64,000 bases of DNA from Balanoglossus misakiensis (lineage: Eukaryota; Hemichordata), in the NCBI GenBank assembly GCA_040954595.2, contig CM082590.2, positions 5,580,001 to 5,644,000 on the forward strand. Reading direction: 5' to 3'. Shown in pieces: positions 1 through 10,200 of the stretch. The position numbers and the translations under genes were made by a program. Position 1 is the stretch's first letter. Each line of letters starts with the position of its first letter. Below the pieces are notes generated by a model, which saw only the letters and a list, made by a program, of their open reading frames with translations, was not told the DNA's origin and searched no databases.

Positions 1-240
1 CAAGACACTGTTTATGGTAATGTACATGTGTATATGTAGGGAATGAAAGTTCAACCACGCACAACTTCCATCCCACTTATATTATATATGAGAGTAAAAA
101 CTCGCCCAAATTGAATTAATGGTAGAGACTGATTATTCATTTTGGTGATTTTTTTTCACTCTATTATCTGCAAGTGGGATGGAAGTTGTGTGTGGTTGAA
201 CCTTGATTCACAATACATGTATATCTACATGTACATTAAG
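1..240. repeat. Foldback element family A, truncated by the window edge
   Basis: This is the inner part of a roughly 350-bp palindromic element that recurs at 3.4, 38.4, 51.6, 53.2, 56.0, 60.6 and 60.9 kb. The arms carry 'caaccacrcacaacttcc' and its reverse complement. This copy shares private variants with the copy at 60976-61212, for example 'gtatatgtagggaatgaaag' and 'ctattatctgcaagtggg', so the two are closest relatives. It stops at a TTAA at about 236-239. Confidence 0.75.
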
Positions 241-339
241 GTTATTGTGAAGGCAGGGCTAATTTGTGACCCATCCTTAATTACACATATGTATATCCTT
301 TGTCCAATCATTGGAAATAAACAAAGTCTCTGATTGACT

Positions 340-2262
340 TCAGAGGGACACTAGTTACATCACAATTCCCAGCAAGGGGTATGGGGTTTTATTGGACCAG
401 TGGCATGGTTATAGCTAGACGTAGTTTTGGAAGCAAAGCGGACAAAATACGGCTAGATACTAGACTAGCCTATCATCCACACCCAATCACCATTGTTCAG
501 TTTATGTGAGTGACTTCAAGGGGACGCTAGTAACATCACAATTCCCAGCGAGGGGTATGGGGTTTTATTGGGCCAGTGGCTTTGAGTGAGGCTAGACGTT
601 AGTTTTGGAAGCAAAGCGGACAAAATACGGCTAGATACTAGACTAGCCTATCATCCACACCCAATCACCATTGCACAGTTTATGTGAGTGACTTCAAGGG
701 GACGCTAGTTACATCACAACTCCCAGCAAGGGGTATGGGGTTTTATTGGGCCAGTGGCATGGTTGAAGCTAGACGTTAGTTTTGGAAGCAAAGCGGACAA
801 AATACGGCTAGATACTAGACTAGCCTATCATCCACACCCATTTACCATTGTTCAGTTTATGTGAGTGACTTCAAGGGGACGCTAGTAACATCACAATTCC
901 CAGCAAGGGGTATGGGGTTTTATTGGGCCAGTGGCATGGTTGAAGCTAGACGTAGTTTTGGAAGCAAAGCGGACAAAATATGGCTAGATACTAGACTAGC
1001 CTATCATCCACACCCAATCACCATTGTTCAGTTTATGTGAGTGACTTCAAGGGGACGCTAGTAACATCACAATTCCCAGCAAAGGGTATGGGGTTTTATT
1101 GGGCCAGTGGCATGGTTGAAGCTAGACGTTAGTTTTGGAAGCAAAGCGGACAAAATACGGCTAGATACTAGACTAGCCTATCATCCACACCCAATCACCA
1201 TTGCACAGTTTATGTGAGTGACTTCAAGGGGACGCTAGTTACATCACAATTCCCAGCAAAGGGTATGGGGTTTTATTGGGCCAGTGGCATGGTTGAAGCT
1301 AGACGTTAGTTTTGGAAGCAAAGCGGACAAAATACGGCTGGATACTAGACTAGCCTATCATCCACACCCAATCACCATTGCACAGTTTATGTGAGTGACT
1401 TCAAGGGGACGCTAGTTACATCACAATTCCCAGCAAAGGGTATGGGGTTTTATTGGGCCAGTGGCATGGTTGAAGCTAGACGTTAGTTTTGGAAGCAAAG
1501 CGGACAAAATACGGCTAGATACTAGACTAGCCTATCATCCACACCCAATCACCATTGTTCAGTTTATGTGAGTGACTTCAAGGGGACGCTAGTTACATCA
1601 CAATTCCCAGCAAGGAGTATGGGGTTTTATTGGGCCAGTGGCATGGTTGAAGCTAGACGTTAGTTTTGGAAGCAAAGCGGACAAAATACGGCTAGATACT
1701 AGACTAGCCTATCATCCACACCCAATCACCATTGTTCAGTTTATGTGAGTGACTTCAAGGGGACGCTAGTAACATCACAATTCCCAGCAAGGGGTATGGG
1801 GTTTTATTGGGCCAGTGGCATGGTTGAAGCTAGACGTAGTTTTGGAAGCAAAGCGGACAAAATATGGCTAGATACTAGACTAGCCTATCATCCACACCCA
1901 ATCACCATTGTTCAGTTTATGTGAGTGACTTCAAGGGGACGCTAGTAACATCACAATTCCCAGCAAAGGGTATGGGGTTTTATTGGGCCAGTGGCATGGT
2001 TGAAGCTAGACGTTAGTTTTGGAAGCAAAGCGGACAAAATACGGCTGGATACTAGACTAGCCTATCATCCACACCCAATCACCATTGCACAGTTTATGTG
2101 AGTGACTTCAAGGGGACGCTAGTTACATCACAATTCCCAGCAAAGGGTATGGGGTTTTATTGGGCCAGTGGCATGGTTGAAGCTAGACTTGTTTTGGAAG
2201 CAAAGCGGACAAAATACGGCTAGATACTAGACTAGCCTATCATCCACACCCATTTACCATTT
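340..2262 (+). repeat. 178-bp satellite array, about 10-11 copies
   Basis: A monomer of about 178 bp is repeated head to tail; each unit contains 'gacttcaaggggacgctagt' and 'gactagcctatcatccac'. Copies differ by few substitutions and by short indels (for example cgtagt versus cgttagt). The same satellite reappears in inverse orientation at the right edge of the window. No coding potential is seen. Confidence 0.95.
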
Positions 2263-2305
2263 CAAAGTAATAACTTCACAGGCCAGTGAGTGCCCTGGTC
2301 CTATC

Positions 2306-2667
2306 TAACGTAATCACTCTATCAGTTCAACCGCTCCATTAATTCAACCACCCACTATTCTTTGAAAAATGCATGCGTTGATATTGTGTATTTTTCATGA
2401 AGATATCTGCAACTTAGACCTTCCAAGGTATTCAGAACTCACTGATTTTATTCTGGCTGACCTTAAACAGTTCAATTCTATCATAAATATCACCTAAACT
2501 ACATGCTGATAGTGCATACAGTTCATGCCATGCAAACATGCCCCTGAAAAATTATTCAAGAACTTTGAGTGGCCATTTTTGTGTTATGTTATTTTTATTC
2601 TATTAGTTTGTCTTTTCACAAATCATATTTATTTTTTTCTGGTCGAACTGATAGAGTGATTACGGTA
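2306..2667. mobile_element. TA-flanked foldback element abutting a splice donor
   Basis: Terminal inverted repeats of about 27 bp ('taacgtaatcactctatcag' at the left, its near-exact complement ending 'gagtgattacggta' at the right) enclose about 360 bp with no ORF. The TA ends suit a non-autonomous Tc1/mariner-type element. Its right end lies 6 bp from the last base of CDK exon 1 on the opposite strand. Confidence 0.75.
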
Positions 2668-2672
2668 CTTAC

Positions 2673-2908
2673 CGTACAATGTTCGGGTGTTCGAAATTCT
2701 CCAGTTGTTTCAACATGGCGATCTCCCGGATGGTAGACATAGGCATTCCATCTTCTCCGGTCTGTATACGAACTTTCTTCAATGCAACAATCCGTCCACT
2801 CTCTATGTCGCGCGCCTTGTAGACTGTCCCATAAGCCCCGGTGCCAATCTCTGCCACCTCCTCATACTTCTTCTTGACCATATTTAAATGTTGGCGGATA
2901 AGATTCAT
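2673..2908 (-). CDS. CDK4/6: CDK4/6-like kinase, first coding exon
   Basis: This is the N-lobe of a cyclin-D-dependent kinase of the CDK4/6 type. Visible are the Gly-rich loop [13 protein letters not shown], the VAIK-type lysine in VALKKV, and the cyclin-binding helix PMSTIRE (PLSTIRE in vertebrate CDK6), then FEHPNIV. The exon ends at a GTAAGT donor in phase 2. The first ATG is at 2908; a second, nine codons in, would give MVKKKYEEV. Exon 2 at 60.9 kb continues the protein in the correct phase, but it lies about 58 kb upstream of where a downstream exon should be on this strand, so either this belongs to another copy or the region is permuted. Cell-cycle G1 function is inferred from the family. 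Confidence 0.9.
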
Positions 2909-3100
2909 TGTGTCGTCCTGATTGTCACAACCACAGACTACCGGCTACAAAGTCATATCCATATGTCTTATCCTCTTGAAGGCCACCATTTCTATACCAT
3001 CACAGCCAATACCAGCAAATCTGTGAAATTACCATATAAAAAGTCATCGTCAATGACCTAGTCTCCACTGGATCAACAGCAGTGGTTTTGTTACGAGCAG
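2909..3100. other. Likely 5' leader or upstream flank of CDK exon 1
   Basis: This is low-repeat sequence directly upstream (minus strand) of the CDK start codon. I see no convincing TATA box or further coding exon. Confidence 0.3.
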
Positions 3101-3103
3101 TAC

Positions 3104-3396
3104 TGAGGTTAGGCCCCCCCCCAAAAATGTGCTCTTCCAATTACATGGTTTTCAAAAATAGTGTCGGTAGGTAGGGAATTTTTTTTTTTTTGCGATTTTT
3201 TTATTTCTCTGGGAACTGTTGTGTAGAAGAATGACGTCATAGTTCTCGCATGATTCGCGCAATTATGATCTATTTCCTATATTTCACATTGTTATTTTTA
3301 CTTCCGGGTTTACGAAGCTCTAAAAAGTTTAGGGTCGGCGGGTTAAAATTAGGGTAGGTCGGGTAATCGGAACAGCACATATATTTTTATTTGGCA
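3104..3396. repeat. Interspersed element C, copy 1
   Basis: The element starts with 'gaggttaggccccccc' and ends with 'cggaacagcacatat'. Inside are 'gaagaatgacgtcatag' and 'acttccgggtttacgaagc'. Related copies occur in inverse orientation at 5236-5475 and, split by an insertion, at 31766-33280. No ORF. Confidence 0.75.
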
Positions 3397-3757
3397 AAGT
3401 TCGACCACACACACCTCCAAGAACAAAGTCTCTCTCTCGCTGCCCTTTTTCCATTAAATATGCCTGATACAATACACAGTTTATGTTATTCTACATGTGG
3501 ATATACACGGTCTCTACCATTTATTCATTTTGGGGGATTTTAACTCTCATGTCCTACTGAGGTTAGGCCCCCCCAAAAAAATGTGCTCTTCCAATTACAT
3601 GGTTTTCAAAAATAGTGTCGGTAGGTAGGGAATTTTTTTATTTCTCTTGGAACATTGATTCACTATATATCCACATTAACATACATGTAAACAGTGTCTT
3701 GTGTCAAACATATTACTGGAAAAAGGGCAGTTAGAGAGAGAGTTTGTCCCTTTAATT
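3397..3757. repeat. Foldback element family A with an internal piece of element C
   Basis: It has the family A ends ('caaagtctctctctcgctgc' and its complement) and finishes in '...ccctttaa'. At about 3552-3655 the palindrome is interrupted by a fragment of element C ('gaggttaggcccccccaa'). Confidence 0.7.
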
Positions 3758-4199
3758 AAAGAATATTTTGTGACTTGTTTTTTTCACTTTTAATTAAAAA
3801 ACTCACTGTAATAAGAAATTGAACAAATGATATGTTAACTGTATTTTATGACTTTCATTTTTTCTCAAAAACTCATTCAACTTTGTTCACATTATTTTTT
3901 CTGTAACAAAATTTCATTATGACCCAATATCACCTTTCATTTCAAATCAAAAAGTTCATCTGTGTGGTAGCTGTCAAATAGATTATCTACAATAATAACA
4001 GAGCTCTTCTATTTGCATATCTGGCGCTTTTTTTCCCATGATTCAAATTACAGTAAACGCGGTTACGCCACATTGGAAATTCTGCCAACTTTTCCTCGAT
4101 TTTGTAAAAAATCGCGCGACTTATACGTGGCGAATATGGTTTTTTTTCTGAAAGAGTGACCTCAAAGCTAGAAAATTATGTAGAAATCAGCTAGGCCGG
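3758..4199. other. AT-rich flank with half of a TA-type foldback element
   Basis: No gene is seen. At about 4050-4130, 'cagtaaacgcggttacgcc' looks like one end of a common 'tacagta' TA-flanked MITE whose other end I do not find. Confidence 0.35.
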
Positions 4200-4450
4200 A
4201 TTTCCCCTTTAATGTACAGTGTTTCATCCATGATGGCATCAACAGGGGGGATAGGTCCCCCATTGCCAGAATATATTTTTTTCGAGGGGGGGGGGGGTCC
4301 GCTTTGGCAAGGGGGAATGTAATATCCAACATCATTTTAACTTAAGGGGTGCTGGTCCCCCCCCCCCCCCCCGGCAATGTCCAACGGGGTGCCAATATGT
4401 CAACAGGGGGTGAATCCCCCACCCCACCCCAGCCAGGAGCCAGGATGAAA
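4200..4450. repeat. G/C homopolymer-rich decayed repeat
   Basis: Runs of 12-17 G or C alternate with 'ggtcccccattgccag'-like motifs, and 'gtgtttcatcc' at the left is matched by 'ggatgaaacac' at the right, so this was probably a foldback element. The homopolymers are likely assembly-error prone. Confidence 0.5.
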
Positions 4451-4499
4451 CACTGTAAGTATGCACATAGATGAAGCTAAATACACTATAGAACTATAT

Positions 4500-5235
4500 T
4501 GCAATCTTGTTTAAATATTTATGATACTGCAATGCATCGTTTTGTAGTGGGACTTTCACAAACATTGTGAAATTCTACGAACTCTGTCCTAAATACCGCG
4601 TTTTAATGGACAGTGGTTTTGTTTCTGGGACGTGTGATGACCTGGTCGCTGGTTTGGACATACCACTCAGGCCACAACTTGGTGACCTCTGGACTGACAG
4701 GACAAACAAACGCTGAGTTGAAGGCAAAGCTCCTTTGTTTACCAACACCACCCCCAATCGCCATAGCTGGCTGTATGTTTTACTGTATCGTCACCAGGCA
4801 GTTTTCCAACGACGATGGAAACATCCAAACATGTGCCACACCACTGTGTGTGAAAACCCGATAATCAGGAAATCGGGGCGATGCATAGACCAGCTGTTTG
4901 GGGGCAGGGGTGGGTCTGCGTTCGAGGAAGACATTGTCAGGACATGTCCCATCTTATGGACCGTTCACCTCTCACGTGGCAAAGAAGCAACTAAACTTAC
5001 CTGGTTTACACTAACTCTTGTAACTTATTTTGTGGGGGAAGACGGTCCGATCTTGTGTCCAAATCTTTACCGATCCACGAAAACAGAGATCGAGATCCGC
5101 AATGTTATACAAAATGAAGTCTTCAAGAAACCGTGTAAGTTTTGACCCCCTTTGAGTGCTGTATCGTAACGTAGATGGCGCACTTTGGGATGGGGCATTG
5201 TATGATTGTATACAGTCATGCAAATTGCACAATCT
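4500..5235. other. Low-repeat stretch without an identified gene
   Basis: Overlapping open frames of 60-136 codons exist on both strands but none has recognisable domains or splice structure that I trust. It sits upstream of CDK exon 1, so an untranslated exon or promoter is possible. Confidence 0.25.
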
Positions 5236-5475
5236 GACCCCCCACCTTTATCTGACCCTGAACTTTTTAGAGCTTCATAAACCGGAAGTACAAATAACGA
5301 TGCAAAATATACCAAATTTATGAAAATTGCGTGAATCACTCAAGAACGTTAACTATGACGTCATTCTTCTACACGACGGCGGCTAAAGATATAAAAAAAA
5401 TTGCAAAATAAAAAATGTTCCCTACCTACCTACCCCAGTTTTGAAAACCATGTAATCGGAACAGCACATATTTTT
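5236..5475. repeat. Interspersed element C, inverse copy
   Basis: Matches 3104-3396 in reverse orientation ('cttcataaaccggaagta', 'atgacgtcattcttctaca', 'aatcggaacagcacatat'). Confidence 0.65.
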
Positions 5476-5686
5476 TTATTCCGTTCAGTGTTTGCGTGAT
5501 TTGTATCTCAAAACCTTTCCGGATGTGTAAGACATCCTGTACAATTAATATTTTGTGATTATGATGATGATTTACGGAGCTGCATTGAAGCGGGTGCTGC
5601 CACAGGCGCTTGTATAGATGCTATTTCAGTTTTTTTATTAATAATTGTAAATTAATTGTAGGCCTATACCCCACTGGGCTCTTTAT

Positions 5687-5690
<4 letters not shown>

Positions 5691-5772
<82 letters not shown>

Positions 5773-5792
5773 GGGAGAGAGAGAGAGAGAGG

Positions 5793-5823
<31 letters not shown>

Positions 5824-5923
5824 AGGGAGGGAGGGAGGGAGAGGGAGGGAGGGAGGGAGGGAGGGAGGGAGAGAGAGAGGGAGGGGGGAGGGAGGGAGGG
5901 AGAGAAAGAGAGAGAGAGAGATT
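5691..5923. repeat. GA/GGGA microsatellite
   Basis: About 230 bp of (GA)n passing into GGGA and GGGAGA repeats. The long open frames across it (Arg-Glu or Ser-Leu polymers) are artefacts of the repeat. Confidence 0.97.
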
Positions 5924-6143
5924 GTAACAAAATTAAGACCAAATGTCATGTTCTAGGCCGAACATAGCGAGAACGCTCGTTTGACGCAAATTCGGGAGAT
6001 CGTCTAAGCTACTGATTTATCGTTTTTAGTCACTTTACAATTAATAAAAAAATTGAAATAGCATCTATACAAGCGCCTGTGGTCCCATTTATTTCTAACC
6101 GGAACATTCTGGGTTTTTTTTTTCTTTGCAGCGTAAACACCCC

Positions 6144-6935
6144 GGGGGACACTTGGCAGTGAAACTCCAAAACACAAACTCAATTGTCGGTCAAAATCCG
6201 GCTTCAAAAGTCGTCGGTCCTTTTAATATTTTGCCAAACAGCTGTATGACCTGTAGCTCACGAGAATTCCTGACTTTATCACGATCTGGTTGAAAAATGT
6301 TTGTAGCTACTTGATTGTGGTGGAGTGTTTTTCTGCCGACTAAACAAACACCCTGTGCTATATATTAAGTGTGGTGAGTGGTTTCCGTCAAAGTCTATAC
6401 GCGTAAAGCCAATAGAACAAACAGTATTTAATCTTTACGACCCAAAGTAAATTGCTTCTGATACGTACCTGTACATACCAATAAACTTCAAACGAAACCA
6501 TCGAAATATCAAAATATCAGCTCAGTTGCCAATCTGATTAAAATCAGATGTAGCATAAAAAAAAACCAAGTCGCCGTTCCCTACATCTGATTTGAATCAG
6601 ATTGCTCAGTTGCGGACGCGCACGCATGCGTAGACATCGCCTTTAGGCCTACTGCTCAAGACGAAATCGTACACAAGGGACAGGGTACGGTGTGGTTTTG
6701 CACATAAAGTTAACACTGACCCAGCTTTATTGCAGTTCTCGTCCACACCAAACAAACCCACGGAATATTTTATTCTTTGTTCGTTGAGGACGTCGCGTTT
6801 ATGCTGAGTTTATTGGCTATACACTTTATTGTTCCATGACGCCCGTGCGTATTACACCCCGGGGGGAGACTCAGCTGTAAAAACTCCAAAACACAAACTC
6901 AATTGTCGGTCAAAATCCGGCTTCAAAAGTCGTCC
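6144..6935. repeat. Direct repeat pair bracketing an inverted-repeat element
   Basis: Sequence at 6144-6215 recurs at about 6858-6935 ('caaaacacaaactcaattgt', 'ccggcttcaaaagtcgtc'). Between them, 6531-6607 is an inverted repeat with arms 'caatctgattaaaatcagat' and its complement; the same arm occurs at 58968. Confidence 0.6.
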
Positions 6936-7239
6936 TTCAGTTTAATACTGATCAAAAGACTTCATTCTATCCAAAATCGGTGTGTCAAAAGTCTAGACAA
7001 GGCCATAACGTGAGTGCCCCACCTGGGTTCAAAATTAGTAGTCTGTTCCCCCCTGTCCCTCATTTATTTGAAGTAGCCCATTTCCTCCTAAATCACGTGA
7101 CAAGACGACGCCATCTTGGAACCGAAGGACTTTCACTTGTCCAACCTGGAGTTATATAACTGGACGTTCGAACAAAAGACGGGTGCTAAATGACGTAATT
7201 TGTGAATGAATGCCAAGGCAATGTTAATGACATATAACA

Positions 7240-7269
7240 ATGGCTTCCCAGGAAGATAAAGATCCACAG
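7240..7269 (+). CDS. ANK-ROC-COR-death gene, exon 1 (start)
   Basis: Ten codons, MASQEDKDPQ, ending at GTAAGT in phase 0. The ATG lies in 'aacaatggct', a good initiation context. Exon 2 continues in frame. The start is inferred from the donor and context, so transcript evidence would settle it. Confidence 0.7.
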
Positions 7270-10200
7270 GTAAGTGACCCTTGAACTGAACGGGCAACAG
7301 TGTCTGAGTTTGTAGAATTCCGTCTCTGGTCATGGACGCCCATAATCTAATCAACAGGTGTTTCAGAATAAATATCCGTCTGCTGAGATTATTCATGGTT
7401 CGGGTGGACTGAAACGTTTGAAGGACAAAATTTACAAATTACCGATCGGACAGAATGTGTCGCAGCAAAAACTTGACAAATTGTCGATGAAATTCAACAT
7501 TGCACACAACAACTTGTAGACACGGCAATATATGTGGGCTCCTAGCCCGGAGACACAGGCGTTGATCTAGAATACAACGCCCGGGGACAGTCGATAAATT
7601 TCCCGCTGAGCTGAAAGATAGTAGCCCTGGCAACGATCAGGGTCGCTTAGTAACGAATGGATAACGAGTGATCTATCAAATGTTGACGGGCGCCAGTGGT
7701 TGGATGATATAATTAACAAAGCTTGGTAAACCACTCCCACATCCCGTCGCGGGAATTTCACACATGACTCCACCTCTATTTCCTTATTTAGAATGTGATG
7801 ATGTCATTTGGTTTACATTGAGTGACCAATTAGCTTACACACAAGATTTACCACCCGTGTCGTTCTGCGCACAGAATTCGGTGCGTAAATAGAGACTGTC
7901 CCCGGGCGTTCCTTTTCCCCTACTACGCCTGTGTCTCCGGGCTAGTGGGCTCCTATCACAGGGGCCTCTCTCTCCGCGATTTTGTATTGGTTTATTATGC
8001 CAAAAATCATCAACAACAACGACAAACAAACAAAATCGCGGAGGGAGAGGCCCCTGTGCTCCAATTGCAAGTCAGCTCCAACCAGCTCTGTGCTATGCGT
8101 GTATTGTACCCCTAAAATGTTTGTCTACACGCGAAGCTCTGATTTGTTCTGCGTGACATTAAATGACTGTCCAAACATCTGTGGAATTCAGTCAGTCAAT
8201 CCGTGAGTTCTGAGTGAGGTGTCTGTGTGGATCGAGAGACTGTGGGTGGGGCACACAACTTGTAACAATTAACATCATGGAGAGACTGTGGGTGGGGCAC
8301 ACAACTTGTAACAATTAACATCATGGAAACTGTTCGTTGTTTGTGCTGGACATAAAAAGATTTGACTTGTAATAAACTGCTCCTCATATTTTATTATCAC
8401 AATCAATCGTTTTCAATCTATGTCTGTATTACTGTATAGTCAATCATTCCAGAGTCTGATAAGCATCTCTACAGTGACTCACTCCACATAGATACCAATT
8501 ATCATATCAAAAGACAATGACCTTTCTGACCTGTAGGCGAGTTCATTCAAGGTGACACAAATGTTGATTGCAAGCGAAGGGTGTTTCAGCCGCACTTATA
8601 GTCTAGTCAATCTACGAGATTTGGGCACCTAACCCAACACAAATTGCAACAGAATTATTTTCTTCAGAATATATTTTGGAGAGGTGTCTAGAACAACATA
8701 TCAAAAATGCACCCGAATCCATTTTGTGGAAATATGTCTAATTTGCATAAATTTAATATTGAAAATTTTGGAGCCAAATATCAAGAAAAAAACAGGACAT
8801 TTTCCATTATTTTAAAGTTTAAAAATATTTCATTTCATTTTGCATGAAGAACCATTTTGGAATAATATTTGACATAGGCATGTTTCATAATTTGCATAAA
8901 TGCAATATGCAGAACAGTATTCCTACAAAACCATATTTGGGCAGCATATCGGGTACTACGTAAGCTATTTTAGTGTTTTTAATTCAAAACTATCTCTCTG
9001 ACATTTGGAACAATTTTGAAAATATTTTGTTTACATTTGCATGTTATATTTTATCATACTCCAGCATATATAATAAGGTTCTACCATAGAATATATGTTG
9101 TAGCACTAGAAATGCGTAACGAAGCAAATATAAAACTCCCCTACATTAATATGTAAAACTAAAATGTAATAGCAATGCAACAAATAATTATGATCACATG
9201 ACTTCATTAAACCTGACATCGGTTTAACGATATACTTCCTAAAGTATTAAAATGTCAATTAAATGACGCTTGTAGATTATTATTTAACTTGAAAGTCGTA
9301 CTTTATCTCCGAAAATAATATTTAAATCATATATCTAAGTCTTAAAAATCAGCTGAAACGTATTCTGGCAATTTGGTTACACGAACACCTGTTAAATAAA
9401 CTGAGATGTTACCTTACTATTTTTCACTCCATTAGCTATAACTTAGACTTTCTTTTTCAGTGTATGCTTGAATCTGGAACCATTTTTCATTCTCTTTTGT
9501 GTATTTTTCTAGTGCTAAAACATATTTTCTATGCCAGAACCTTATGATATTAAGCTGTCAAACATTCATTTGGCGGCCATATTTGATTTATGCAGAATAT
9601 AAAGTGCAAATGTAAACAGAATTTTTTTTTTAATTGTTCCAAATGTCATAGAGATAATTTTGAAAAAAAAAACACTAAATAGCTTACTAAGTATCCAATA
9701 TACAGCCCAAATCGTTTTCAATCTATGTCTGTATTAATTACTGTATAGTCAATCATTCCAGAGTCTGATAAGCATCTCTACAGTGGCTCACTCCACATAG
9801 ATACCAATTAACATATCAAAAGACAATGACCTTTCTGACCTGTACGCGAGTTCATTCAAGGTGACACAAATGTCGATTGTAAGCGAAGGGTGTTTCAGCC
9901 GCACTCAGTTTAATGTCATGCTAACCTTTGATCACTTGGTTTTTGTAACAATGATAGAAAATTATTCTCTTGTTAAATTGAATTGTTTAATGACCACATT
10001 CTTGAACAAAGTCATTGTGTTATTTCTCACATACTCATGGTACCTACGGTACTACAGAGAAAAACTACAGAGGGAAGCTCTATATATTTCTGTATGCAGA
10101 ATGACAAAATAAAGAAAATATATGAATGTGATTGTCAAAAGATTGTGAACTTTTACCCCAGTGGTGGTGATACACTCAGGGATAATGGCTATCCGTGCAT

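Noticed and set aside
340-2262. CRISPR-like array or other spaced repeats
   Set aside because: Units are contiguous 178-bp satellites without unique spacers, in an animal genome.
5610-5949. Long open frames of Arg-Glu or Ser-Leu polymers
   Set aside because: They are translations of the GA microsatellite.
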